Shown piece by piece: positions 21,701 to 31,377 of a stretch of DNA of 64,000 bases (position 1 is its first letter; every line of letters starts with the position of its first letter). Below the pieces are notes generated by a model. The model was not told the origin of the DNA, searched no databases, and saw nothing but the letters and a program-made list of their open reading frames with translations. The stretch lies in NCBI GenBank assembly GCA_014058105.1, contig JACGCM010000510.1, forward strand, positions 310,001 to 374,000, in the 5' to 3' direction. Source of the DNA: Kingdonia uniflora. Taxonomy: Eukaryota > Streptophyta > Magnoliopsida > Ranunculales > Circaeasteraceae. Made by a program: the position numbers and the translations under genes.

Positions 21701-22928
21701 ACCGGTTGGTGTCGACGCTTAAAAACAACATTAATAATTAAACCTCATTTCCTCAAAGCATTGCATCATTTATATATATTTATAGGATATTAGTTTTACT
21801 TAGACCGCCTTCTTTAGGACTCATAGCTTGGTTGATCTTCTCATATAATTTTATTGGATTCTTCATGTTTCTTTTCTGTGTTTATCTTGGCCTATCATGT
21901 CTTATGACCTTGGATATTTGTACTTGCTGAGCGTTGCTTGCTGACGCCTTGCGCATATATACTTTTTTAGGTGAATTGTTGCGGTAGCGATACTAGTAGT
22001 TGGAGCAAGCTGGACTTGCATCTTTTAGAGTTCTGGTTATCCTTGTGGTATTATTTATCATTTCTATCTCTTTTAGAATTTCTTCCGCTACGTAGTTTCT
22101 TAGTGTTGTAGATGTATTTACGATTTGTTTTAAATTGTAGTACGTCTTTTGGGGGTTCATCTTTAGGATGCCCTACGTTATACCTCTGAATTCATGTTCT
22201 TAATACTTTATTAAGATGCCAATTTTGGGGGCGTGACACTTGTTATGGTCAAATAAGATGGTTACTTAGATTTCTTATTCCTCCTAATCCTAGTTATGGT
22301 CAAACATAGGACGAAGGAATACAAATATGCATTATGCCGGGATGAAGAGAATGCAATTATTCTAACTAAACTACACAAAGTATACTAAGGCTACATTGGA
22401 CAGAGTTTCCTCTAGCCTTGGCTAAGAGGTTTAGCTACTCAACCCTTTGATCATTGCCATTATACTATTATTACAATAAGAGTAAAAGACAAGAAGAATA
22501 GAAGAATAAGAACTTTATTGCTTATTGAACCATAATATTTAGACTCTCCAAGATGTTCCCTCATGGGTGAGATTCCCCTCCTATTTATAGAGTATAGGAA
22601 GGGTTACAAAATATTGCCATTAATGTAAAATCCCCTAAACAATGCCTTAGATCATGCATAAATATTACAACTCATGAGAATAATCTTTACATTTAATTCT
22701 CTTCAATGGGCTTCCATGGGCCTTTGGTTGACAACTTCAAATAAGAATCATTGTTGGAGTGCATCACCCTTGTTCTTTGTTGAAAACTGAAAAAATGTAC
22801 GACTTGTTTATCATGTGACCGATTTCTGTAAATACAAACAAAAGTATTATTAGTGTCACATTTATTTAATAAATGACTAGGTATATATAAATTTAGGAGT
22901 TATACACGTAAATATTACGTGTCTATCA
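18780..22928 (-). mobile_element. Solo LTR, family B, with a nested insertion
   Basis: On the minus strand it starts TGATAGACACGTAATATT at 22,928. Its left end, read on the plus strand, is TGATTGATTATAAACC at 18,780. A perfect target duplication TCAAT is at 18,775-18,779 and 22,929-22,933. Without the nested insert it is about 1,065 bp. It separates the 3' side of the transposase from the end of ORF1. The family is that of the LTRs of element D, but this copy ends at GATCA, before the primer-site sequence. Confidence 0.9.
19160..22238 (+). mobile_element. 3.1-kb solo LTR, chromovirus-like gypsy
   Basis: It starts TGCAGCACCCC and ends GGGGCGTGACA, an imperfect 11-bp inverted repeat. It is flanked by CTTGT at 19,155-19,159 and 22,239-22,243, and the family-B LTR continues across it. 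No gag or pol motif was found in any frame. Ends of this type and a late GGTGAATTGTTGCGGTAGC segment recall the long LTRs of Tekay/Del chromoviruses. Open frames at 19,196-19,417, 19,403-19,735 and 21,517-21,699 look accidental. A large non-coding LARD-type element is the alternative, but no internal LTR repeat was seen. Confidence 0.8.
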
Positions 22929-22933
22929 TCAAT

Positions 22934-24361
22934 CTTCATCACTAGAAACATTGTCATTACTTGGACACTGCTTCTTTAACTTCTTTGAATATTCTTTAAT
23001 TTGCTTCATCATCCAACGCCTTTGTGCCGGTAATAGGTTACTTGGGTCCGTTGTCATCACCTTAACCATATGCACATCTTCGATGGATTTTTTTTTAAGT
23101 TAGCTCTGCTTCACGCCTTATTTGAATCTCAGCCTCTCTAGCCAACTTTTGTTTATCTCGTGCTCTAGATCTAGCTTCCTTTTCCTCTTTCTTCTGCTCG
23201 TCTCTCTCATTTTATGCCTTCATCATGTTGGTCGTTGTCTCAAACATCTTCTTCCCCCAATAACCTATACTTGACTTTGCCGCTTCTTTTGCCTTATATT
23301 TTTTTGGCCGTCCGGTCGTACATCCCCACAAGAATATAGTAGCCCGAGGTGATGAATTTGTGACTATTTTGGGCAAGTTTCCAAAACTTTGCACGCTTCC
23401 CCAAGTGTAAATGGTTTATTTTGTAGTTGTGCGAATGTATCGTATGCCATACGTTTTTAGAAATCAAGTTAGAAAATTCTTTAGAGTATGATTATCCCTT
23501 GAACATTAATGAAATAAGAAAAATAAATAAAATACTCACGAAGTCATCCGTTCCAATACCGGTAAAATGTCAACTCTCAAGGTCTTGAATGATGCCTCTA
23601 AAAATTGAACATTCCTTATTGAGCCGTCCCTTATACGCACAATTGACACCGTTGTACGATCGCTACATCGATTGGTCAATATAGAAGAAGCTGAATTGAT
23701 CATGTACCTTGAACCAAAATGTAGTAGTTTTTTGGTTGTTCGTGGTAGCGAGGTTTTGAGACAACCAACCGCATGCAAGATTCACAAAGTCATCGGACGA
23801 CTAATTTTTGGAGTTCTTATATCTTTCTTTGTCGTCATCAACTTCATCCTCAATTACATCCTCAACTATAATAGTTGTCGATACCGTCTTTCTTTTAGAC
23901 TTTACCTTCCCGCGCGTATTACTTCTCGTGATAACCGAATTGAGTTCCTTGGAGATGATCGGAGAGACAACCGGAGATGTAACCGGTGATGTATTAAGAT
24001 TTAAATCATTTAAACCCCATGTACCTTGCATCGGCATGGTACTCAAACTTCCACCGGGGAAACCGGTTTGAAATGAATAATATAGATTCCTCGGTTGAGG
24101 GTACGATCCCGTATACCTATCAAATTGAGGGTAATATCCTTGGTTTGGGTAATGAGGGTAATATCCATGGGTTTGAGATTGAAATTGATTGTCGGGTGGC
24201 GGGAATAGTTGGTGAACATGGTGATTCTGATATTGGGAAGTGTTAGGCATTTGCGACGGATCAAATATGCCAAATTGAGGAGGAAAAATGTTTCCTTATT
24301 GGTTCGTATTGGAGGATTGAAAGTGGTTTTCAGAATTTGATTGGGAGCTTGAGAATGACAT
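22934..24361 (-). pseudogene. PIF/Harbinger ORF1 (Myb/SANT-like partner protein)
   Basis: ATG is at 24,359-24,361. The N-terminus is rich in Ser, Gln and Asn; after a stop at codon 22 the frame (23,801-24,250) has a Pro/Tyr/Gln-rich stretch, the motif QGTWGLNDLNLN, a KGKVKSKRK patch and an acidic VEDEVDDDKERYK tail. The next part, after a stop at 23,801, reads LACGWLSQNLATTNNQKTTTFW, corresponding to the Trp-containing Myb-like domain of Harbinger ORF1. A C-terminal part continues to about 22,934 with stops. In known Harbinger systems ORF1 brings the transposase to the nucleus and DNA ends. It is convergent with the transposase and broken in several places. Confidence 0.8.
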
Positions 24362-24610
24362 AGTGATTTTGTTTGTAAGGTAAGGAGGGTGGAGAGTGCA
24401 GATGATTAAAAGGGAGGAGAGTGTAGAAGATGAATGATATTTATAGTTGAAAATAATTAGCCGTTAATATGGCCGTTGAGTAACTTGGACAACAAGTTTC
24501 CAAAAATCAACTAGCCGTTAATATAGCCGTTGAGTAACTTGTACAACAAGTTTCCAAAAAAAGTTTGGCATTAATATGGTCGTTGAGTAACCTGTACAAC
24601 AAGTTTGCCT
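24362..24610 (-). promoter_or_regulatory. ORF1 promoter with three 54-bp repeats
   Basis: On the minus strand a TATAAATA box (about 24,438-24,446) precedes the start codon by about 80 bp. Upstream lie three copies of a 54-bp unit (24,458-24,511, 24,512-24,565, 24,566-24,608), each with the palindromic ACTTGTTGTACAAGT or a variant and CTCAACGGCTATATTAACGG. The proximal unit plus TATA matches the transposase promoter. Confidence 0.8.
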
Positions 24611-24809
24611 AAACAATATTCTTATTATTACCAATTAAACCAAGTATATAGAGGAGGTTATAAATAACCTAAGGCTTAATATAACATATCAAAGTTCTAA
24701 ACAAAACACAACGTAGTTTTAACATAGCAAATAAAAGTTCTAAACAAAATAAAACATACTCAACGTAGTTTAAGCAAAACATAAATCAAAGTTCTAAATA
24801 AAAGATAGC
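24611..24809. other. AT-rich spacer between ORF1 promoter and mobile domain gene
   Basis: It contains two and a half diverged copies of a roughly 55-bp unit with AAAGTTCTAAACAAAA and AACGTAGTTTTAA. It would be the 3' untranslated region of the mobile domain gene. No gene is seen. Confidence 0.5.
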
Positions 24810-27597
24810 CTAACTGGGATGACCTCTCATTATTTGGTAGGCGCGTCTGCTACGTGTGAGACTCTTGTCATAGGTACATTACGCAACCGGCTCTGTCTGG
24901 TAGGAAATGGACATCCCAGCTAGTCTCTAGGACATCTCTCGGATGACCCCTTGTATCCGCCTCAGCTCCCCCTCTAACTCGGCAGTACTGTCAATGTATT
25001 GCCTCGAGTCTTCATATGCCGTATACCATATTCCTTGGGATTAATGCCACAACTCATCTATATTATACGTAGGTGAACACAGGTATGGTACCTGCATCAC
25101 AGAGATCGATATCCATCTACGTTGATCACTCATTCCTGCCATATCCATGAACCATTCCATATTATGTGGATCCTCGGTCGCCTGAACACCATAGTTTTAC
25201 ACCTGTGAAGACGTAGCTAAACTCGACGTAGGTGAAGAGTGTACTGATAGACACGTAATATTACGTGTACAACTCCTAAATTTATGTCTACCTAGTCATT
25301 TATTAAATAAATGTGACACTAATAATACTTTTGTTTGTATTTACAGAAATTGGTCACATGATAAACAAGTCGTACATTTTTTCAGTTTTCAACAAACAAC
25401 AAGGGTGATGCACTCCAACAATGATTCTTATTTGAAGTTGTCAACCAAAGGCCCATGGAAGCCCATTGAAGAGAATGTAGAGATTATTCTCATGAGTTGT
25501 AATATTTATGCATGATATAAGGCATTGTTTAAGGAATTTTACATTAATGGTGATATTTTGTAACCCTTCCTATACTCTATATGAGGGAACATCTTGGAGA
25601 GTATAAATATTATGGTTCAATAAGCAATAAAGTTCTTATTCTTCTCTTCTTCTTGTCTTTTACTCTTATTGTAATAATAGTATAATGACAATGATCAAAG
25701 GTTTGAGTAGCTAAACCTCTTAGCCAAGGCTAGAGGAAGCTCCGTCTAATGTAGCCTTAGTATACTTTGTGTAGTTTAGTTAGAATAATTACATTTTCTT
25801 CATCCCGGCATAATGCATATTCATATTCCTTCGTCCTATGCTTGACCATAACTAGGATTAGGAGGAATAAGAAATCTAAGTAACCATCTTGTTTGACCAT
25901 AACAAGATAGGTTAAGAACATGGAGAAAAGAACATAATCCATGCTTATCAACCAGACCATAGTTGAATAAGTTGATTTATGGGTAGTTCCCAATCAATAA
26001 TTATTTTATCTCATGATGTATTGCATATACCCGACCAAGGATATGCTATACGGGAATTCGCTAATACTCTAACTAGGTACACTATCTCAAGGTTATAATG
26101 GATGGAGTGGAATCACACCTTGGTTTCTTCTCCAATCGTATTAACACATTTTCTAGTTTGTGTTTTATTTTAATTTCTTTACTTATAAAAACCCAAAACT
26201 CATTCTTATTGGATAAAATTAGTAGCTCGAAATATAATTCGCACCACAAGTCTCTTGGGATATGACCCCGCTTACCCTTGTACTTAACGGTACACCGTAC
26301 GCTTGCGGGTCTTTTAAGATGTTGGTTTATAATCGATCATGTATATCGGGCCTCATTAGATCATGCCTGACCATCCAAATTCTTGTCCTCTTTACTAAAT
26401 TGCAACCAATCTTGGGATTTGGATGAGCGGCACGCCAATATGTCATATAATCTACGTCTGAAACAAGATAATTGTGACCATCGTAGAAGTCCACATCTTT
26501 CAGACCCTAATATAACTCTTTATCGTATCTTGGGAATTCCATAATCTCTTGAGGGGGGTCAAAGGGTAAACTATCATGCCCGGTCATCTGACGCATACAC
26601 CGGTCTCCTAAATACCAAAGCGTACTGTGTCCGTATGGGACTGACACCAATAGAACCCTCTGGAAGCTCAGTGCTGAAGCAACTCTTACCTCTGGACAGA
26701 TTAATTATCTTGACTTTTTCCATGGTTGCCAATCTATGCTGGTTCTGTCCTTCTATTTTATCATTTATCTGATCACAATAAAAAAATAATAGATTTTAGA
26801 CCCCGTACTAGCCCTTTCATCTCTCTACGCACCCATACGGGGATAAATATGGTTAAAGATCTGTACCTTAACTAAATATATTCCAACCCGACAGTACTTG
26901 AAGAACCAAAACTCTAACATCGCATAGAATCCAGTGATCGATTTCTTTACCTTCTCGCCCTACAGAACTGAGACTTCATCTAGTCCCTGATAAAAAGCCG
27001 CCATAATCGGCGTACCCCAATCAAAACTTGGCGTACCAATAATATCATAGTCTGTTAAGGCTGTAAGATAACCCGCCCGAAGAGATGTGCTAGCATTTGA
27101 GAAGATAAGATTATCCATCATATAGGCAATAAATGCCCTCGCATACACAATATCTATTTGTGGGTCATAATTCTTGAGACGTGGATTCAATGGCTCTTTC
27201 TACGTTTTTAAATAGGTAAGGGTGATGTTACTGTACCTGATGTAAGAGTTTGTGATCCCCGGGAATATCTTTTCTGCTTCCTCTAACTTAGAGTACCTCT
27301 CGTTGTATGGGAGTTCACGACCTAGCCTAAACTTTAAGCTCGTTAGCATGGCGAAGTCTAACGGTGTGAAACCCAGTTCCCCGTAAGGTATGGGTGAAAG
27401 GCCACCACCCGTTCCACGAGAGCATGAATGAGACGGTTATCTGAGTTTCTTGCCTTAATCGAGCAACACTCCTCAAAACCCATATCATCGATAAACTTCT
27501 TCAACGTTGGGTACCGCGCAATCCATTGATACCCCTTCAGTACCTTATCCAATGATCCCCTATACTGTATTTCATCTCGGTTCTGAGAAAAAAACAC
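24810..27597 (-). pseudogene. Plant mobile domain (MAIN / PP7-long-like) protein
   Basis: The minus strand encodes the aminotransferase-like plant mobile domain known from MAIN, MAIL1 and PP7-long proteins and from some transposons. In order: IARYPTLKKFIDDMGF and LIHALVERVVAFHPYLTGNW (27,358-27,597), VTPLDFAMLTSLKF (about 27,330), YARAFIAYMMDNLIFSN, then DWGTPIMAAFYQGLDEVSV (26,960-27,190), and ITGFYAMLEFWFFKY after a TAG at 26,960. A linker (26,340-26,700) leads to the C-terminal part at 24,810-25,239, rich in Glu and Arg, ending at TAG 24,810-24,812. A solo LTR splits it at 25,245-26,339. A TTTTTTTCTCAG before 27,590 may be a splice acceptor, so an upstream exon is possible. The domain call is firm; the function is unknown. 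Confidence 0.85.
25245..26339 (+). mobile_element. Solo LTR, family B, 1,095 bp
   Basis: It starts TGATAGACACGTAATATTACG and ends TTTATAATCGATCA. Flanks are TGTAC (25,240-25,244) and TGTAT (26,340-26,344), a target duplication with one later change. It interrupts the mobile domain gene and is opposite in orientation to the family-B LTR at 18,780. The open frame at 25,757-25,993 is non-genic and recurs in other family-B LTRs. Confidence 0.88.
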
Positions 27598-28060
27598 ATT
27601 AACACGTTAGACTTTCATTTGGGCATTTCATCGAACACATGGAAATATACGTTAATAACACTTAAAATTTACACAAAACTTTTTGGCATTTCCTCCAATC
27701 CAACACAAATATGGGACCAACCGTCCGGGAGGATATCTACTCAGTTCAACTCCTCGAACGTTGGGGAGGGATCATTGTCCTCTGTCAATTGTAACGGCCA
27801 CATATGTGTTACCAATTCTTATACCCTTCATTTTTCTTCGACGTTTGTGTTACGTGTAGTTTTGGAAAAATTATACCTCGGTTGCGAACTAGACTCTCCT
27901 GATATTTTTAAGCGATTAATGGCATCGATGACGGAAGAAATGGGTTGGGTTGGGAAACTTGTGGAGTAAGGGTTGGGTATGCCTTGGGTATGTTATGCCT
28001 AAAACTTGAAACAACACTTAATACAAATGAACCAAAGTTATGCCTAAAACTTGCAGGGAG
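27598..28060 (-). other. Upstream region of the mobile domain gene
   Basis: A short minus-strand stretch beginning MWPLQLTEDNDPSPTFEELN (around 27,735-27,800) could be a 5' exon but ends in a stop and has no similarity I recognise. No TATA module like that of the transposase and ORF1 is visible. A plus-strand open frame at 27,619-27,969 has no support. Confidence 0.35.
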
Positions 28061-28062
28061 TT

Positions 28063-28228
28063 GCCGCGCGGTTCTGAACTGCGCGACTAATTAACAAAAA
28101 AAATAAAAATGTGGCAATTCCTTATTGACGCGTGGTTTAGAACTGCGGTGCAGCTTTTAACGTTTGAGATGGGGACATGTGGATTAATCCTGTGCGTTAA
28201 TTTTGCCCCGCAGTTCTGAACTGCGGGG
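28063..28228. promoter_or_regulatory. Right subterminal palindromic sites (three)
   Basis: Sites at 28,063-28,085, 28,128-28,150 and 28,206-28,228. The last is perfect: CCCCGCAGTTC, T, GAACTGCGGGG. They mirror the three sites inside the left end. Confidence 0.6.
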
Positions 28229-28314
28229 AGTGATATTCACCCTGATTTCTTGTTCAGCTGCTGTGGGGTGGATTGAGGTGGATTGAGCTCACCCTGATTT
28301 TGGGAAAATCTACC

Positions 28315-28336
28315 CACCCTACTGCTATGGATGTTC
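28315..28336 (-). repeat. Right terminal inverted repeat of the Harbinger element
   Basis: Read inward it is GAACATCCATAGCAGTAGGG followed by TG. TTA follows at 28,337-28,339. Beyond it the copia integrase frame resumes. Confidence 0.85.
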
Positions 28337-28890
28337 TTACTCATGGATGTTTTTAGTAGATTTGTATAGATTTTTCCACTTACTCACAAATCTGATGCAT
28401 TACCTACCTTCATGTCTTTTAAATCCAAAATCCAAAATCTAAAATTTGCTAAACAAGAAAATTAAGATATTCCAATCAGACAATGATGGAGAATGTCAAA
28501 ACTTTACTCCATTTCCTAATAGTCAGGGTAAATCCAGATATTCCAATCAGACAATGGAGGAGAATATCATCGATTCTCTTGCCCGCACACTACCGAACAG
28601 AATGGCCTAGCGGAAATACATCATCATCACATTGTTGAAACTGGACAATCTCTCCTCCACAATGCATCTATGCTATTTGATTTATGGGTTGAAGCCTTTA
28701 ATACCTTTTGTTATCTACTGAATAGATTGCCCACACCTGTTCTCCAATTAAGTCTCCAATATTTGAGATCTTATACAATAAAGCACCAAACTATGAATTT
28801 CTTTGTGACTTTGGGTATTCATGCTACCCTCACTTGCGTACCTATAGCCTACACAAACTGACTCCACGTTCGCTTGCATGTGTATTCTTC
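28337..28890 (+). pseudogene. Copia element 2 integrase, right part
   Basis: The frame resumes with LMDVFSRFV and IFPLTHKSDALPTFMSFK. The second catalytic Asp is in a degraded IFQSDN-type motif near 28,480 and the Glu in HTTEQNGLAEIHHHHIVETG near 28,600. DLWVEAFNTFCYLLNRLPTP follows (28,670-28,861). A segment around the Asp motif (AGATATTCCAATCAGACAATG) is repeated 68 bp apart at about 28,467 and 28,535, disrupting the frame. Confidence 0.82.
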
Positions 28891-30930
28891 GGTTACAACT
28901 CCACCCACAAAGGTTATTAATGCTTGGACGTTTCTAAAAATAGACTCTATATATTACGCCATGTTGTGTTTGTCGAACATGTTTTTCCTTTTGCAGCTCA
29001 TAGAACTACCACCTCTGCGCCGAATGGTTCTACATCATCCACCATCAACATGATATCTCTACCACCAACCTCAGGTTTGTCAAATACATCTATCTCTCCA
29101 CCTATTGTTACCCTTGTTTCTCATGTCTCTTTAAATACCTCTAACATTTCTTCTAATGCAAATGACACTTCTCCCATTGTAAATTCAGCCCACCCTTTTG
29201 AGTCTCATCATGCAGGAACTAATAGTACCATGCATACCATTACTACACCATCAGAATCTCAAACCTTACAACTACCAGTTCAATCCCTAAGGCAAGCCAC
29301 AACACAACAAGTTTATCAGATGGCAACCTGTGCAAAAATGGAATCTTTGGCCCAAGGTATTAACTGCGACAAAACATTCACTGTATGGCGATGATGTTAT
29401 CAAACCCACGTGTCATTCTCAAATATTTAAAAGTTTTAAATGGTGTCAAGTAATGGATGTTAAACTTCATGCCCTTTTGAAGAATGGAACAGGGCCTCTG
29501 ATTCCACCCAATACCAACCAAAATGTTGTTGGAAGCAAATGGGTATTTTGCTTGAAACGGAAAGCTGATGGCTCCATTGAGAGATATGAGGTGCACCTTG
29601 TTGCAAAGGGATTTAACAAACAAGGAGTTGATTATGGTAAAACATTCAGTCCCGTAGTTAAGCCTTGCACTATACACACTATTCTCACCATTTCATTAGC
29701 CCGTGGATGGCCGTTACACCAACTCGATGTGCAAAATGCCTTTCTCTATGGATTACTCGAGGATGAAGTATACATGAAGCAACCCCTTGGCTATATTGAC
29801 AAACAAAACCCAAATTATGTTTGTCGTTTACACAAGTCTCTCTACGGTTTGAAGCATGCCCCTCGTACGTGTTATCAACGACTAAGTACTTTCCTCTTGC
29901 ATATCGGGTTCACAAGTTCTAAAGCCGACTCCCTCTCTTTTTATTATGATTCGGCCAACTCACACCCTATTTTTATTAGTCTATGTTGACGACATAAATC
30001 ATCATGGGTTCAAGCCAAACTTGCATTAAATCTTTAATTGAAAAACTAAACTCCGTATTTGCGATCAAAGATATGGGGCCGCTACACTACTTTTTGGGTA
30101 TCAAAACTCATCGTTATGCTACAAGTACATTTCTATCTCAAAAGAAATATATTAGACACTTGCTCCGTAAAACTCAAATGGACGGTGCAAGACCTATCAA
30201 GTACTCCCCTTGCATCAAGTACCCGATTATCTCAACGCAGTAGTACTCGGTTTCGTAATCCTACCCTTTATAGGAGTGTTGTTGGTGTTCTCAAGTATCT
30301 AACATTTACTCGACCCGATGTCTCTTATGCAGTTAACAAAGTGTGCCAGTTCATGCATAATCCCATGGATGAGCATTGGGTTGTCATCAAGCGCATACTT
30401 CGATATTTAAAGGACACTGTGGATTATGGTCTATCATTAAAAGTTCTATCATCTCTTACTCTCAATACTTTTTCTGATGCTAATTGGGTCGGGTTCCCCG
30501 ATGATCCTCGATCGATAAGCGGGTATTGCATATTTTTTAGGAAATCTTATCTCTTAGAGTACAAGAAAACTGAAAACTGTCTCGAGGTCTAGTACTGAAG
30601 AAGAGTATCGCGGATTAGCTAATGCGCGCAATATCAAAATTAATTTTGATTCAATCCTTACTTCATGGGCTTGATTTTCATTCTCAAACATCTCCAAAGC
30701 TATGGCATGATAACTTGGGCGCCGCATATCTCATGGTTAATCCGGTATTCCATTCCCGGATGAAGCACATTGAAATAGATTATCAATTCGTCCGTGAACG
30801 GTGCTCGTCGTCAACTCAATGTTCGTTTCATTTATACTAAAGATTAATTGGTTAATATCTTTACAAAGGGACTAAGGTCAACACGCCATTGCCAACTTCG
30901 AGACAAGCTAACCATAACTTCCTTATTACT
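28891..30930 (+). pseudogene. Copia element 2 reverse transcriptase and RNase H
   Basis: After a Ser/Thr-rich linker (28,924-29,394) the polymerase begins with NVVGSKWVFCLKRKADGSIE and contains LHQLDVQNAFLYGLLEDEVY (first Asp) and RLHKSLYGLKHAPRTCYQRL. The active-site box YVDD is present at about 29,983 but in a shifted frame. KDMGPLHYFLGIK and the connection motif RSVVGVLKYLTFTRPDVSYA follow, then RNase H with FSDANWVGFPDDPRSISGY and a tail with VFHSRMKHIEIDYQFVRE. At least four frame changes or stops make it non-functional. The order integrase then polymerase confirms copia. Confidence 0.9.
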
Positions 30931-30932
30931 TA

Positions 30933-31129
30933 GCTTGAGGGGGCGCATGAAGAATATGCTGAAGAATCAGTCAATACAAGCTCTAGATAAGAGTTGTTAA
31001 GCATAACAACTCTTTCCTATTCAATCTCCTATAACAAATGAATCCCATATATTATGTAACCATCTCCATGATATTAGTTTGTAATATGTAACTAAGTTTA
31101 TTTATCTATAAATAAAGGATTTCTCAGCA
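30933..31129 (+). repeat. Polypurine tract and 3' LTR of copia element 2
   Basis: AGCTTGAGGGGGCGCA precedes TGAAGAATATGCTGAAG at 30,948. The LTR is short (about 180 bp) with TATAAATAAAGG near its end. The exact end is obscured because a 130-bp tandem duplication starts there. The 5' LTR is not in the window. Confidence 0.7.
30990..31013 (+). other. Perfect 10-bp hairpin in the copia-2 LTR
   Basis: AGAGTTGTTA, loop AGCA, TAACAACTCT. It lies about 40 bp into the LTR. A fold of this sort in U3 or R could affect RNA 3' end formation; no direct evidence. Confidence 0.8.
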
Positions 31130-31377
31130 CATTAAAAGCGCGGAGAAGTTTATCAAAATCTATAAAATAGCCACGTGGCTAAAAGTCAAAATTTTCAATG
31201 TCGCACAATTCAGAACTACGCGGCTTGGTCTGCAAGGAAACTGCAAGGATCTCTCAGCACATTAAAAGTGCGGAGAAGTTTATCAAAATCTATAAAATAG
31301 CCAGGTGACTTAAAGTCAAAATTTTCAATGTCGCACAATTCAGAACTACGCGGCTTGGTCTGCAAGGAAACTGTAAG
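31115..31377. repeat. 130-bp direct tandem duplication
   Basis: Two near-identical units, 31,115-31,244 and 31,245-31,377, with start points such as CTCAGCACATTAAAAG at 31,123 and 31,253. Each carries one Harbinger-type palindromic site (GCACAATTCAGAACTACGCG) and the end of the copia LTR. It marks the join between copia 2 and the third Harbinger-family copy. Confidence 0.85.

Larger units (their letters stand above)
16618..28336. mobile_element. PIF/Harbinger element with transposase, ORF1 and a plant mobile domain gene
   Basis: The ends are a 22-bp imperfect terminal inverted repeat: left GAGCACCTACAGCAGCTAGG, right (inverted) GAACATCCATAGCAGTAGGG. They are flanked by TTA at 16,615-16,617 and 28,337-28,339, the trinucleotide typical of this superfamily. 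The insertion splits a copia integrase gene in phase, which confirms both ends. Inside are a transposase (plus strand), ORF1 (minus) and a mobile domain gene (minus). Removing the nested LTRs and their duplications leaves about 6.5 kb. All three genes have stops, so this copy is immobile. Confidence 0.9.

Noticed and set aside
24458..24608. CRISPR-like or satellite array
   Set aside because: Three directly adjoining 54-bp units without spacers, in a eukaryotic promoter; a simple tandem duplication.
25757..25993. Frame recurring in family-B LTRs (also 41,374-41,595 and 61,423-61,659)
   Set aside because: The open stretch occurs in different orientations relative to flanks and follows LTR similarity; no sign of selection for a protein.
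24810..27597. Mobile domain gene as an ordinary host gene
   Set aside because: It lies between the inverted repeats of a transposon that demonstrably inserted into a copia gene, and it carries a stop and an LTR insertion.
27619..27969. 116-codon plus-strand frame near the mobile domain gene
   Set aside because: No domain, and it overlaps the probable upstream region of the mobile domain gene on the other strand.
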